Of a stretch of 7,887 bases of DNA, positions 1 through 7,575 are shown piece after piece. Numbering within the stretch: the stretch's first letter is position 1; the number at the start of each line of letters is the position of its first letter. This DNA is from CAZMGG01 sp964565715 (GTDB taxonomy: Bacteria; Planctomycetota; UBA1135; UBA2386). Below the pieces are notes generated by a model. That model saw nothing but the letters and a program-made list of their open reading frames with translations. It was not told the DNA's origin and made no database searches. The stretch covers positions 1 to 7,887 of the forward strand of contig CAZMGG010000196.1 of NCBI GenBank assembly GCA_964565715.1, read 5' to 3'. The position numbers and the translations under genes are program-made.

Positions 1-144
1 CTCGGCGAACAGGCGGCGGTGGTGACCGTGCTGCCGGACTCCAACAAGAAGTACCTGTCGACCGATCTGTGCCGCGAGGAACCGGTGCGGGACGAGTACC
101 TGGCGCCGCGGGTGGAGTTGCTGGAGTTCCGGGCGGTGCGCTAG
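1..144 (+). CDS. PLP-dependent cysteine synthase family protein, C-terminal end (partial)
   Basis: The window opens inside this gene; 47 codons and a TAG stop are visible. The tail contains VTVLPDSNKKYLSTDL, the hallmark of the C-terminus of cysteine synthase / O-acetylserine sulfhydrylase type enzymes (fold type II PLP enzymes), followed by an acidic REEPVRDEYLAP segment. Known family role: replacement of the acetyl group of O-acetylserine by sulfide to give cysteine, in the cytoplasm. The lysine that binds PLP and the substrate loops lie upstream, outside the window, so CysK, CysM and cystathionine-beta-synthase-like members cannot be told apart. It ends 9 bp before the stop codon of the convergent gatB fragment, leaving no room for a separate terminator. 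Confidence 0.8.
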   Translation, partial: LGEQAAVVTVLPDSNKKYLSTDLCREEPVRDEYLAPRVELLEFRAVR

Positions 145-153
145 GCCGGGAGC

Positions 154-948
<795 letters not shown>

Positions 949-958
949 NNNNNNNNNN
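949..958. other. Assembly gap (10 N)
   Basis: This is a run of ten N between contig 1 and contig 2; a round value like this is normally a placeholder of unknown true length. It lies within gatB coding sequence on both sides. The last 15 bases before it (934-948) recur at 1169-1183 in contig 2, which means the two sides are homologous overlapping pieces and not consecutive ones. Confidence 0.97.
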
Positions 959-1800
<842 letters not shown>

Positions 1801-1804
<4 letters not shown>

Positions 1805-1875
1805 GCGATCGCCTCCCCGAGCCGCGGCCGGTGGTCGAAGCCGATCGCGCCCTCGATCGCGTGGGCGGCGTCGAG
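1801..1875 (-). CDS. gatA: GatA, last 24 residues (contig 2; 5' part lost at gap)
   Basis: Twenty-four codons plus TGA run from the gap edge: LDAAHAIEGAIGFDHRPRL and a short tail. The pattern of a small helix with AAHA.E, then D-H-x-R-P-x-L, fits the extreme C-terminus of GatA (amidase subunit), and it overlaps the following gatB start by 4 bp (GTGA), exactly the arrangement of the complete gatA on contig 3. The assignment rests on this short motif plus gene order. It differs from the tail of the complete gatA, which ends HRRRPPLAEERP, so it belongs to another gatA. Confidence 0.7.
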
Positions 1876-1876
1876 G

Positions 1877-1886
1877 NNNNNNNNNN
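1877..1886. other. Assembly gap (10 N)
   Basis: Ten N separate contig 2 from contig 3. On the right is the 5' end of a gatB, and on the left is the 3' end of a gatA upstream of another gatB. A real gap joining these would have to contain the remainder of one gatB and nearly all of a second gatA, roughly 2.5 kb, or else the join is wrong. Confidence 0.97.
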
Positions 1887-2019
1887 GGCCGAGGTCGTAG
1901 GCGTGCACCCGGCTGTTGGGCTCGCCGAGCGCCTCGTTCGGGGCGGGCGAGAACAGCTTGGTGGCGGTGCGGAGCTGCACGTGCACCTCGAGGCCGATGG
2001 TGGTGCGGAACGCGCTCAC
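1887..2019 (-). CDS. gatB: GatB, first 44 residues, type without zinc cysteines (contig 3; cut by gap)
   Basis: A GTG start overlaps the gatA stop as GTGA and gives MSAFRTTIGLEVHVQL then RTATKLF, the universal GatB beginning. The next segment (SPAPNEALGEPNSRVHAYDLG) has no cysteine, where the middle-contig GatB has the CxC and CxxC pair; both types are known in bacteria. After 44 codons and one base the contig ends. Over the 38 alignable residues it shares about half with the contig 2 GatB, so the two are different genes. It is translationally coupled to the complete gatC-gatA upstream and is probably the start of the gene whose C-terminus is at 154-948, with about 163 residues missing between them. 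Confidence 0.9.
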
Positions 2020-3488
2020 GGGCGTTCCTCCGCCAGCGGCGGCCGCCGCCGGTGATGGTCGCAGCGCTGCTGGAAACGGTGCGCGAGCTGCAGCAGCAGG
2101 TCCTCGCGCAGCGGCGGGGCGACGAGCTGCAGGCCCACCGGCAGGCCGTCGGCGGTGAAGCCGCACGGCAGCGAGATGGCCGGCAGGCCGGCGAGGCTGG
2201 CCGGCACCGTCCGCAGGTCGCAGGCCACCATCTGCGCCGGATCCTCGAGGGTGTGGCCCAGCGCGAACGCCGGCGCGGGCGCGGTCGGCAGGACCAGCAC
2301 GTCGCATCGTCCGAAGGCCTGGGCGAAGTCGCGCTGCAGCAGGGTGCGGACGCGGCTGGCCTGGCCGTAGAGAGCGTCGCGGTAGCCGGCCCGCAGGGCG
2401 TGGGTGCCGAGCAGGATGCGGTTCTGCACCTCGGGTCCGAAACCCTGGCTGCGCGTGCTGGCCAGCATCGCGTCGAGGCCCGCGCGTCCGGCACGACGGC
2501 TGCCGAAGCGCACGCCGTCGTAGCGGGCGAGGTTGGCCGCCGCCTCGGCGGTGGCGATCAGGTAGTAGGCCGACAGGGAAGGCCGCAGGTGCGGCAGGGT
2601 GGCGATGGCCGGCGCCGGATCGCCTTCGTCCTGCAGCGCGGGCAGGGCCGCCTGCAGGAGCGCCAGCACCGCCGGGTCCACGCCGGCCAGCAGGGAGTCC
2701 GGCAGGACGCCGAGGCGCAGGCCAGGCGGCGGCGCCGCCAGCAGGGCCGCCGCCTCGGGCACCGGCTCCGGCCGGCTGGTGGCGTCGCGCGGGTCGTGAC
2801 CGGCCAGTGCCGCGAAGAGCAGCGCCGCGTCGGCGGCGTCGCCGGCCAGGATGCCCACCGTGTCGAGCGAACTGGCGTAGGCGACGAGGCCCCAGCGGCT
2901 GATGCGGCCGTACGTGGGCTTCAGGCCGGTGACGCCGCACAGCGCGGCGGGCTGCCGCACCGAGCCGCCGGTGTCGCTGCCGACCGCCAGCGGGCAGAGC
3001 CCGGCGGCCACCGCGGCCGCGGCGCCGCCGGAACTGCCGCCCGGCACCCGGTCGGGGTCCCACGGATTGCGGGTAGGCCCGAACGCCGAGCGTTCGGTCG
3101 AACTGCCCATCCCGAACTCGTCCATGTTGGTGCGGCCGAGCACGATGGCGCCCGCCGCCAGCAGCCGTTCGGCGGCGGCGCTGCTGTAGGGGGCGACGAA
3201 GTGCTCCAGCAGCAGGGACCCGCAGGCGGCCACCCGGCCCTGCAGCAGCAGGTTGTCCTTCAGCGCCACCGGTACGCCGGCCAGCGGACCGAGCGGCCGG
3301 CCGGCGGCGCGGTCCTGGTCCACCGCCGCGGCCCGGGCCAGCGCGTCCTCGGCGAAGTACTCGACGAAGCAGCCAAGGTCGCGGTCCCGCGTGGCGCAGC
3401 GGCGCAGGGCGGCGTCGAGCACGGCCGTGGCCGAGGTTTCGCCGCGGGCGATCTGCGCCGCCAGGGCCGTGGCCGAAGCCCTGGTCAT
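2016..3488 (-). CDS. gatA: GatA, Glu-tRNA(Gln)/Asp-tRNA(Asn) amidotransferase subunit A (complete)
   Basis: This is a complete 490-residue amidase-signature protein of the usual GatA length (about 480-490). It hydrolyses glutamine and passes ammonia to GatB through a tunnel in the GatCAB complex. The Ser-cisSer-Lys catalytic triad can be placed: Lys77 in PVALKDN, Ser152 in PGGSSGG and the nucleophile Ser176 in GSDTGGSVRQP, within a residue or two of the positions known in Staphylococcus aureus GatA. RTNMDEFGMGSS and CGVTGLKPTYGRISRWG are further GatA-specific stretches that separate it from general amidases. The ATG start overlaps the gatC stop (ATGA) and the TGA stop overlaps the gatB start (GTGA), so the three subunits are translationally coupled. 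Many possible starts lie upstream in the same open frame, but they run through gatC and beyond and have no family support. Confidence 0.98.
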   Translation of the reverse strand: MTRASATALAAQIARGETSATAVLDAALRRCATRDRDLGCFVEYFAEDALARAAAVDQDRAAGRPLGPLAGVPVALKDNLLLQGRVAACGSLLLEHFVAPYSSAAAERLLAAGAIVLGRTNMDEFGMGSSTERSAFGPTRNPWDPDRVPGGSSGGAAAAVAAGLCPLAVGSDTGGSVRQPAALCGVTGLKPTYGRISRWGLVAYASSLDTVGILAGDAADAALLFAALAGHDPRDATSRPEPVPEAAALLAAPPPGLRLGVLPDSLLAGVDPAVLALLQAALPALQDEGDPAPAIATLPHLRPSLSAYYLIATAEAAANLARYDGVRFGSRRAGRAGLDAMLASTRSQGFGPEVQNRILLGTHALRAGYRDALYGQASRVRTLLQRDFAQAFGRCDVLVLPTAPAPAFALGHTLEDPAQMVACDLRTVPASLAGLPAISLPCGFTADGLPVGLQLVAPPLREDLLLQLAHRFQQRCDHHRRRPPLAEERP

Positions 3489-3784
3489 CCGTCGACGGTC
3501 CGCGGCACGAGGAAGCAGCCGGCGGCCTGGGCCGGCGCGTTGGCCAGGGCTTCGGCCGGGGTCAGCACCGGGCCGGGCGCGTCCGGCCGCAGGGTGGCCG
3601 GCAGGGGTAGCGGGTAGGTGGTGGGCGGCACGCCGGTGGTGTCGACCGAAGCCACGTCGTCGAGCGCCGCGAGCGTGCGTTGCAGCCGGGCCAGCACCGC
3701 TTCCTCCCGTTCCATGGGGAGTTGCAGGCGGGCCAGGGCGGCCAGTTCGCGGCCGGTGGCCCGGTCGATGGGGGGAAGCGCCAT
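3485..3784 (-). CDS. gatC: GatC, amidotransferase subunit C
   Basis: The 99 residues match the usual GatC length of about 95-100. GatC is the small belt that wraps around and stabilises the GatA-GatB pair. Visible features in order are the N-terminal helix with LAALARLQL, a second helix LARLQRTLAALDDVASVDT, the VPPTTYPLPLPATLRPD stretch corresponding to the conserved LR-D region, and the C-terminal NAP...FLVPRTVDG, the typical NAP...yf.VPrV ending. It is the first gene of the leftward gatCAB operon. The ATG at 3784 has no recognisable Shine-Dalgarno sequence in front (the bases just upstream read TGACCGGCC), while a promoter-like pair sits very close, which would fit a leaderless or nearly leaderless mRNA. 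Confidence 0.96.
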   Translation of the reverse strand: MALPPIDRATGRELAALARLQLPMEREEAVLARLQRTLAALDDVASVDTTGVPPTTYPLPLPATLRPDAPGPVLTPAEALANAPAQAAGCFLVPRTVDG

Positions 3785-3792
3785 GGCCGGTC

Positions 3793-3821
3793 AGGTAACG
3801 GGCGGGGCCCGGGCGGCGCAA
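3793..3821 (-). promoter_or_regulatory. Possible gatCAB promoter, close to the start codon
   Basis: On the minus strand TTGCGC (3821-3816) is followed after 17 bases by TTACCT (3798-3793). The -35 half is a fair match to TTGACA, but the -10 half is a weak match to TATAAT. A transcript from it would begin only a base or two before the gatC ATG at 3784, which agrees with the lack of a ribosome binding site. This rests on pattern and position only. Confidence 0.3.
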
Positions 3822-3863
3822 GGGCGATGCCGTCGGCCGCATGGCGGCGGGCTGGCACTGGTC

Positions 3864-3893
3864 TTGGCCGGCGGCCCCTCGCGCCGCTACACT
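3864..3893 (+). promoter_or_regulatory. Possible sigma70-type promoter for the membrane-protein gene
   Basis: On the plus strand TTGGCC (3864-3869), an 18-base spacer, then TACACT (3888-3893) inside CGCTACACTGCC. A TACACT hexamer in an otherwise very GC-rich stretch stands out and resembles sigma70 promoters of high-GC proteobacteria. Transcription would start near 3900 and leave a leader of roughly 135 bases before the ATG at 4035. Its -35 end lies 43 bases from the candidate divergent gatC promoter. Confidence 0.45.
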
Positions 3894-4034
3894 GCCGCCC
3901 ATCCCCGGGTCGGGTTGCACCCGAGCCGGGAGCAGGCCGTAGGGCCGGGTGCGCCTGCGGGCACCTCGGACGACCCCGGTTGCGCCTCGGGCGGTCTTGG
4001 CGCGATCGGAGCCGTCAGCCGGTTGGAGCGATTC
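3894..4034 (+). other. Leader region with a small GC-rich hairpin
   Basis: This is the stretch between the predicted promoter and the membrane-protein start. It holds a perfect 6-bp hairpin, TCGGGT (3910-3915) against ACCCGA (3919-3924) with a TGC loop, and GGTGC/GCACC further on that could pair. It ends with a good ribosome binding site, GGAG at 4025-4028, six bases before the ATG. There is no poly-T run and no riboswitch that I recognise. The coding frame is open through this stretch, so an N-terminally extended product cannot be fully excluded, but the GGAG-ATG pair makes 4035 the natural start. Confidence 0.35.
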
Positions 4035-4607
4035 ATGGATAGTCCCGAACTGGCCGTCGTCGGCCTGGTCTGCAACGTCGTTGGCGTGTTCTTCCTGGCC
4101 AACTCGATCCGCTTCCGGGACCCCCGGAAGGCGATCGAGGAGAGCCTGGACGTGGCGCTCAAGAGCCTGGACCGGGTCCGGGACACCGCCCTCAACAACA
4201 TGCAGGTGATGATCGGCTTCCTGTTCCTCACCGCCGGCTTCCTGCTGCAGATCCTGGCCCACTGGGATGCGGTGGACGGTCAGATCAGCACGCTCGGCCT
4301 GTGCGCCGGGATCGTGGTCTTCGCGGTCCTGGTCTACGGCGCCGGGGCGGTCTACTCGCGCCGCACCTTCCGCAAGCTCCTGCGCGAGTTCTTCCAGGCC
4401 CACGCCTGGTCCTTCACCGACAACATGGCCCTGACCAAGGAGATCGGGGCGTTCCTCGGCATCCCGCACAGCCAGGACATGACGGTGGAGGCCTACGTCC
4501 GGCAGGTCCGCCAGGCGCTGGGCGTCACCACGCCGCCGGCCAAGGCCGAACGGAGCGCCGACCGCTCCCGCCGCATCCGCGACATCTCGCCGCTGCCCGG
4601 GCGCTAG
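4035..4607 (+). CDS. Unrecognised 190-residue protein with three membrane segments
   Basis: I do not recognise a family. The start ATG has GGAG six bases upstream. Hydrophobic segments lie at about residues 6-24 (AVVGLVCNVVGVFFLANSI), 58-76 (VMIGFLFLTAGFLLQILAH) and 87-107 (LGLCAGIVVFAVLVYGAGAVY). Between the first two is an amphipathic charged stretch (RDPRKAIEESLDVALKSLDRVRD) that may be a short helical or coiled segment. The last 80 residues are soluble and start with a basic SRRTFRKLLREFF patch; they end in a basic tail rich in Arg. By the positive-inside rule the C-terminal region is probably cytoplasmic. The gene is divergent from gatC and lies 55 bp before comF on the same strand, so the two might share a transcript. 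Third-position GC is high like that of its neighbours, so it looks resident. Confidence 0.85.
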   Translation: MDSPELAVVGLVCNVVGVFFLANSIRFRDPRKAIEESLDVALKSLDRVRDTALNNMQVMIGFLFLTAGFLLQILAHWDAVDGQISTLGLCAGIVVFAVLVYGAGAVYSRRTFRKLLREFFQAHAWSFTDNMALTKEIGAFLGIPHSQDMTVEAYVRQVRQALGVTTPPAKAERSADRSRRIRDISPLPGR

Positions 4608-4614
4608 CCGCTGT

Positions 4615-4637
4615 CCCGGTTTTTCCGGGTAACCCGG
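4615..4637 (+). repeat. Inverted repeat between the membrane-protein gene and comF
   Basis: CCCGG (4615-4619), TTTTT, CCGGG (4625-4629) can form a 5-bp stem with a T5 loop; alternatively CCGGGT (4625-4630) pairs with ACCCGG (4632-4637). The two are mutually exclusive because they share the middle arm. No T-run follows either stem on the plus strand, so it is not a convincing intrinsic terminator. It could weaken read-through into comF or do nothing. Confidence 0.4.
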
Positions 4638-4662
4638 GGGCGCTTGCGGGGCACAGGGAGGT

Positions 4663-5412
4663 GTGGATGCCTCGTCGTCGGCCCTGCCTGCCCTCCGCCG
4701 CCTCTGCCGCCTGGGAGCCCGGGCCGCCCTGGACCTGCTGGCCGCGCCGGTCTGCCCCGGCTGTGGCGAGGTCGTCGGGTCAGGTGGGGTCCTCTGTCCG
4801 CCGTGCCGGGCGCACCTGCAGCGGCGGGCGGCGGCCGGTTGCCCGCGCTGCGGCGAGCCCGTGCTACGGCCGGGAGATCCCTGCGGGGCCGACCATCGCA
4901 TCCTGGCCGGGCTCGGCTTCGCGCGGGCGCCGTTCCGCTATGCCGGCACGGGCGGCGCCCTCGTGCGCCGGGTGAAGTTCGCCCGTGACCGCGAGGCCGG
5001 GCTGCTGCTGGCGGCGGCGATGGCGCGGAGCCTGCAAGGCGCCCTCGGCGGTCCGTTCCGGAAGGCGCTGGTGGTGCCGGTGCCGCTGCACCGGCGGCGG
5101 CGGCGGCAGCGCGGGTTCGATCAGGCGGCGTGGCTCGCTGCCGAGGTGGCGGCCCGCTGCGGGCTGCAGCCCGGGTTCGGCGTGCTGTGCCGCCGCCGGG
5201 CGACCCTGCCCCAGGGCGATCCGCGGGTGACCAACCGCGAGCAGAACGTGGCCGCGGCGTTCGCCGTGGCGCGGCCGCGGCAGGTGCGTGGCCGCGCCGT
5301 GCTGCTGCTCGACGACGTGCTGACGTCGGGTGCCACGGCCCGGGAGTGCGCGCGCGTGCTGGCGGCGGCCGGCGCCGGCGCCATCGCCCTGGTCACCGCC
5401 TGCCGCGCGTGA
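4663..5412 (+). CDS. comF: ComF family phosphoribosyltransferase-like protein
   Basis: This is a 249-residue ComF/GntX-type protein; members are tied to DNA uptake or its control in competent bacteria, but their reaction is not settled. The N-terminal zinc-ribbon region has Cys31/Cys34 (CPGCG), Cys45/Cys48 (CPPC), Cys60/Cys63 (CPRCG) and Cys74. The phosphoribosyltransferase part has VPVPLHRRRRRQRGFDQA at 138-155 and the PRPP loop LLLDDVLTSGAT at 214-225, including the Asp217-Asp218 pair. The start is not certain. GTG at 4663 gives the full N-terminal helix but lies only one base after GGGAGG (4656-4661), whereas the ATG at 4667, better spaced for that ribosome binding site, is in another frame and codes for nothing recognisable. 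Its 3' end overlaps the convergent metalloprotease gene by 20 bp. Confidence 0.93.
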   Translation: MDASSSALPALRRLCRLGARAALDLLAAPVCPGCGEVVGSGGVLCPPCRAHLQRRAAAGCPRCGEPVLRPGDPCGADHRILAGLGFARAPFRYAGTGGALVRRVKFARDREAGLLLAAAMARSLQGALGGPFRKALVVPVPLHRRRRRQRGFDQAAWLAAEVAARCGLQPGFGVLCRRRATLPQGDPRVTNREQNVAAAFAVARPRQVRGRAVLLLDDVLTSGATARECARVLAAAGAGAIALVTACRA

Positions 5413-6445
5413 TCCGTTCGCTGCGGCCGTCGCCGTCGAGGTCGGCGAGGATCGTGTCGGCGGCGGCGGGTGGCGGCGGCGGAAGCGGCGGGGGATCGAG
5501 TTCGCAGGGCTCCAAGGTGCCGGCGGCGGTGAAGCGACGCACCACTGGCGGCGCGTCCGGCAGCACGCACCAGAGCAGCCGTTCGCCGGCGGGGCCGGGA
5601 CCGGCGCGCATGGCCGCGCCGGGCGCCGCCATGCCATAGACCGGGCCCAGCGTCCGGTGGAGCCGCGGGCCCGGCGCGAAGTGGTAGATCATCAGGGCGC
5701 CGTGGCCGCGGGCATCGTGTCGCCAGACCAGCAGTTCGGCGCTGCCGTTGCCGTCGGTGTCGCAGGCGAGGAAGCCGGTCCGGTCCGGCGGCGCGACCCG
5801 GCGCAGGACCGGGCCGGAGTCGATCTGGAGGTCCGAGCCTGCCTCGGTGCCGCCGCCGTACAGGCTCCAGACGCCGGCCCGTTCGGCGCCGGTGATGCGC
5901 GGCCGCGGCGTCACGTCGGGGCTGAGCAGCGAGTCCGGGCAGTCCGAGTGGCCGAGGCCGAGCACGTGGCCGATCTCGTGCATCGCCGTGTGGTAGAGCG
6001 AGTGGCCGGACCCGCCGTCGGCGCTCCACGGTCGCGCCGCGTCGAAGTGCACGAAGGCCGCGCCGCCGGGGCCGCTGGCGTGGGCGATGGCGGTGCTGGC
6101 GCCGAACGGCTCGCAGGCGTCGTGGGCGCCGCGGCGGAAGGCGAAGGTGATCGCGGCGGCCTCGCCGGGGCCGGCCTCGGCGAAGCCGACCGGGCCGACG
6201 GCACTCCAGGCGCCGAGCGCCCGATGCACGGCGTCGCGGAGGACCGCCTCGGGCACCGGCGCGCCCTGCGGCTCGCAGCGGAAGGTGAGGCGCGTGACGT
6301 CGGGCCAGCGGCCCATCACGGTGAACCAGGCCGGCTCGGCGATCGGCGCCGCATCCGACCCGGTGTCCGCGCTGCCGCCGCCACAGGCGGCGGCGAGCAG
6401 CAGCGTGACGCCGCCGAGCGCCCGCCGCCCGGCCCGGCCCGGCAC
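5393..6445 (-). CDS. Matrixin-like zinc metalloprotease, predicted lipoprotein
   Basis: The protein has 350 residues. A short basic start and hydrophobic run end in a lipobox, LLAAAC with Cys21 the lipidated residue, so it should be anchored in a membrane outside the cytoplasm. The metzincin zinc motif HEIGHVLGLGHS places His156, Glu157, His160 and His166. The segment before it (residues about 35-150) fits a matrixin catalytic domain, and SLYG at 194-197 matches the common ending of such domains. The Met-turn position reads DSLLSP where matrixins usually have SIMSP, so the methionine is missing. The C-terminal half carries two calcium-loop or FG-GAP-like motifs, DTDGNGSAE (229-237) and DLDGDGRSE (335-343), with a proline-rich linker at 318-326. 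GTG is the start; it shares one base with the stop of the upstream diheme oxidoreductase (TAGTG), so translation is coupled. The substrate is unknown. Confidence 0.85.
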   Translation of the reverse strand: MPGRAGRRALGGVTLLLAAACGGGSADTGSDAAPIAEPAWFTVMGRWPDVTRLTFRCEPQGAPVPEAVLRDAVHRALGAWSAVGPVGFAEAGPGEAAAITFAFRRGAHDACEPFGASTAIAHASGPGGAAFVHFDAARPWSADGGSGHSLYHTAMHEIGHVLGLGHSDCPDSLLSPDVTPRPRITGAERAGVWSLYGGGTEAGSDLQIDSGPVLRRVAPPDRTGFLACDTDGNGSAELLVWRHDARGHGALMIYHFAPGPRLHRTLGPVYGMAAPGAAMRAGPGPAGERLLWCVLPDAPPVVRRFTAAGTLEPCELDPPPLPPPPPAAADTILADLDGDGRSERITRGRR

Positions 6446-7575
6446 TACAGGTCCTCGAGGAACCGGATGAGCGCCTGCTGGTCCGCCGACGACAGCGCCA
6501 GGTAGTTGGCGCGCACCCGCGCCGCCTCGCCGTCGTGCATGCGGATCGCCTCGTCGAGGGTCTCGGCGCGACCATCGTGCAGGTAGGGCGCGGTGTGGCG
6601 GATGCCCCAGAGCGGCGGCGTGCGGAACATGCCGACGCCGGCGCCGGGTTCGCTCATGCCGCGGTAGCCGGGCGCCATGACGTTGTGCAGCAGCAGGTTG
6701 CTGTAGAGCGGCACCGGGCCGCCGGCGCCCAGCAGCGTCGGCGTGTGGCACTTGGCGCAGCCCACCGTGAAGAAGTGGCTGAAGCCCAGCGCCACCAGTG
6801 GGTCGCTGGAGTTGCGGCGGGCCGGCGCCGGCAGCGACTGCATGAAGAACGTCAGGTCGTCGACCTGCGACGGGCCGAGTTCCGGATCGGCGACGCCGTC
6901 GCCGTCGGTGCGGGAGCCGAAGCCGCGGCCGTCGTCGGGCGTGGTGATGCCGAGTTCGCCCATCATCGCGTCGTGCACGAAGTCGCGCAGCGACGGGATC
7001 TGCGCCTTCCAGCCGAACCGGCCGATCTCGGTCTGGCCGTGGATCACCACCCGGCGCGCGACGCCGCGGATGCCGTCGCCGTCGCGGTCCATCGGGTCCT
7101 CGTTCTGCACGATGACGAACCACGGGATGGTCTCGATCAGGCCGTCGCCGAGGATCGACGGCGTCTGCCGCTGTTCGAAGCAGTCGGCCTGCAGCGCGTC
7201 GTATTCCTCGCGGCCCGGCGTGTGCGGCGGGTAGAGCTTGCTGAGGCCCTGGCCGCCAGGCAGGTCCTCGTACGGGCCCACGCCGTTGTTGTCGCGGGCG
7301 AAGCGCGACACGTTGAGTTCCAGGGGGCCGGCGCCGCCGAGCACCGGATCCATGTGGCAGGCGCGACAGGAATCGCCGTTCATCTCCGGCGAGCCGAGCC
7401 CGTCCGCCCGGTGCATCGCCTTGTCGAACAGGGCGCGGCCGCGGGTGATCCGCGGATCCTCGCCGGCGGGGTCCTGGGGTGCGGGCTGCGGCGCCGGTGC
7501 GGGCGCCGCGGTGGTGGGCAGCAGGGTTGCGCCCAGGAGAAGGCCGAGCGTGGCCACGGCAGGGGCTCGGTGCAT
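6445..7575 (-). CDS. Di-heme oxidoreductase family protein (DUF1111/MauG-like cytochrome)
   Basis: A 376-residue secreted c-type cytochrome. The N-terminus is a signal peptide (hydrophobic core LGLLLGATLL, Ala-rich cleavage region followed by an Ala/Pro linker). Two CxxCH haem sites are present: CRACH at residues 70-74 (bases 7354-7368) and CAKCH at 273-277 (6745-6759). Family motifs between and after them include DRDGDGIRG, GRFGWKA and TPPLWGIRHTAPYLHDGRA, then DEAIRMHDGEA near the end, all typical of the di-heme oxidoreductase group related to bacterial cytochrome c peroxidase and MauG. The true substrate of this group is mostly unknown; it should work in the periplasm. The start could be GTG at 7578 or ATG at 7575, both overlapping the upstream stop; ATG is preferred because GAGG lies eight bases before it. 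It shares a 1-base overlap with the metalloprotease gene downstream. Confidence 0.93.
   Translation of the reverse strand: MHRAPAVATLGLLLGATLLPTTAAPAPAPQPAPQDPAGEDPRITRGRALFDKAMHRADGLGSPEMNGDSCRACHMDPVLGGAGPLELNVSRFARDNNGVGPYEDLPGGQGLSKLYPPHTPGREEYDALQADCFEQRQTPSILGDGLIETIPWFVIVQNEDPMDRDGDGIRGVARRVVIHGQTEIGRFGWKAQIPSLRDFVHDAMMGELGITTPDDGRGFGSRTDGDGVADPELGPSQVDDLTFFMQSLPAPARRNSSDPLVALGFSHFFTVGCAKCHTPTLLGAGGPVPLYSNLLLHNVMAPGYRGMSEPGAGVGMFRTPPLWGIRHTAPYLHDGRAETLDEAIRMHDGEAARVRANYLALSSADQQALIRFLEDL
6521..6628 (-). repeat. Tandem paralogue segment, copy in the downstream oxidoreductase
   Basis: This 108-bp stretch aligns without gaps to 7651-7758 (offset 1130) with about 93 matching bases by eye. 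It encodes the PLWGIRH...LHDGRA...DEAIRMH block. It is a coding repeat from gene duplication or conversion, not a mobile element. Confidence 0.85.

Noticed and set aside
3618..4034. N-terminal extension of the membrane protein, since its frame is open upstream
   Set aside because: The extension would be antisense to gatC and has no motif; GGAG six bases before ATG 4035 gives a clear start, directly before the first membrane segment.
4615..4637. Intrinsic terminator after the membrane-protein gene
   Set aside because: The T run is in the loop, not after the stem, and the stem is only five or six bp.
2016..4901. A single 961-codon open frame on the minus strand
   Set aside because: Only the last 490 codons are gatA. 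The upstream part runs antisense to comF and the membrane gene and out of frame through gatC, with low-complexity Arg/Pro/Ala content; it is open because stop codons are rare at this GC.
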